The notes under the pieces: generated by a model
Database searches by the model: none
Seen by the model: only the letters and a program-made list of their open reading frames with translations
Told to the model about the DNA's origin: nothing
Assembly: GCA_003446975.1 (NCBI GenBank)
Contig: DMAP01000205.1
Location: 1-5,644 of the forward strand
DNA from: Clostridiales bacterium
Lineage (GTDB): Bacteria; Bacillota; Clostridia; Tissierellales; Dethiosulfatibacteraceae
Direction: 5' to 3'
Length of the DNA: 5,644 bases
Part shown: positions 5,346-5,644 of the stretch, one piece after another
Position numbering within the stretch: position 1 is the first letter of the stretch
Layout of the letters: each line of letters starts with the position of its first letter
Translations under genes and position numbers: made by a program

Positions 5346-5644
5346 TCACTCTGTGTAAAGTTTATTTTTGATAATATATTGTTCTACTGTTTCCGGCAAA
5401 AGATATTTGATTGGCTTGCCGGATGCTATTCGTTTCCTGATATCTGTGGAGGATATCTGAAGCTGAGGCGCATTTACAGCGTATATCTCTCCGTTGTATC
5501 TATCAGCTAATTCTCTGAGTTTTACGTCCAGATTTTCTATTATATAACCAGGTCTATTGACTGCGATAAACGTGAAGATTTTCATCATCCCCTCAGGGTC
5601 TTTCCAGGTAGCCAGATCCAGAACAGCGTCGGTACCCGTTATAA
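5346..5644 (-). CDS. nadD: Nicotinate-nucleotide adenylyltransferase, C-terminal part only (cut by window edge)
   Basis: NadD joins nicotinate mononucleotide and ATP to form deamido-NAD in NAD synthesis. The frame is open from the right edge to a TGA at 5346-5348, so 98 C-terminal residues are visible out of about 200. It begins inside the family block ITGTDAVLDLATWKDPEG, continues through FTFIAVNRPGY and contains the nucleotidyltransferase signature ISSTDIRKRI, then GKPIKYLLPETVEQYI, the usual C-terminal helix. The Met codons near 5588 are internal to the conserved block and are not the start. The upstream part, and probably obg further out, lies beyond the window. It leads the visible part of the nadD-yqeK-rsfS set. 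Confidence 0.94.
   Translation of the reverse strand, partial: ITGTDAVLDLATWKDPEGMMKIFTFIAVNRPGYIIENLDVKLRELADRYNGEIYAVNAPQLQISSTDIRKRIASGKPIKYLLPETVEQYIIKNKLYTE

Noticed and set aside
4619..5510. Plus-strand frames opposite rsfS, yqeK and nadD
   Set aside because: All are shadows of recognised minus-strand genes; none has a ribosome site or domain of its own.

Overview
The window looks like a low-GC Firmicute of the clostridial type that makes selenoproteins. The base composition is A/T-leaning, Shine-Dalgarno sites are strong AGGAGG-like motifs, one gene starts with TTG, and the gene families and the nadD-yqeK-rsfS order are familiar from Firmicutes. The genus cannot be named from the sequence alone.

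Layout. Positions 1-3009 hold a minus-strand gene set read right to left: a ComEA-like membrane-anchored SLBB/helix-hairpin-helix protein, then selD (selenophosphate synthetase), then selA (selenocysteine synthase, cut by the left edge). The genes are separated by 22 bases or fewer, so one transcript is likely. Positions 3010-3113 are a compact divergent promoter region. Positions 3114-4397 (plus strand) encode a DacF/PBP5-type D-alanyl-D-alanine carboxypeptidase with a C-terminal membrane helix. Positions 4394-5644 (minus strand) hold a second tight gene set, nadD (cut by the right edge), yqeK and rsfS, which meets dacF tail to tail with a 4-base overlap inside a terminator hairpin.

The main result is that selD is itself a selenoprotein gene. 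Its real start is the ATG at 2333, and codon 17 is an in-frame TGA at 2283-2285, where the family has its catalytic Cys or Sec. Right after the TGA, the RNA can fold into a SECIS-like hairpin. Conventional ORF calling stops at the TGA and would start selD at the TTG at 2258, losing the active-site Sec17 and Lys20.

How the genes work together: SelD makes selenophosphate from selenide and ATP, and SelA uses it to convert Ser-tRNA(Sec) to Sec-tRNA(Sec). That tRNA is needed to read through selD codon 17, so the pathway feeds back on itself. selB and the tRNA(Sec) gene are not in the window; selB would commonly lie just past selA. The other genes are housekeeping: cell-wall trimming (dacF), NAD synthesis (nadD), dinucleotide tetraphosphate hydrolysis (yqeK) and ribosome silencing (rsfS). 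No mobile element, CRISPR array, tRNA or rRNA was seen.
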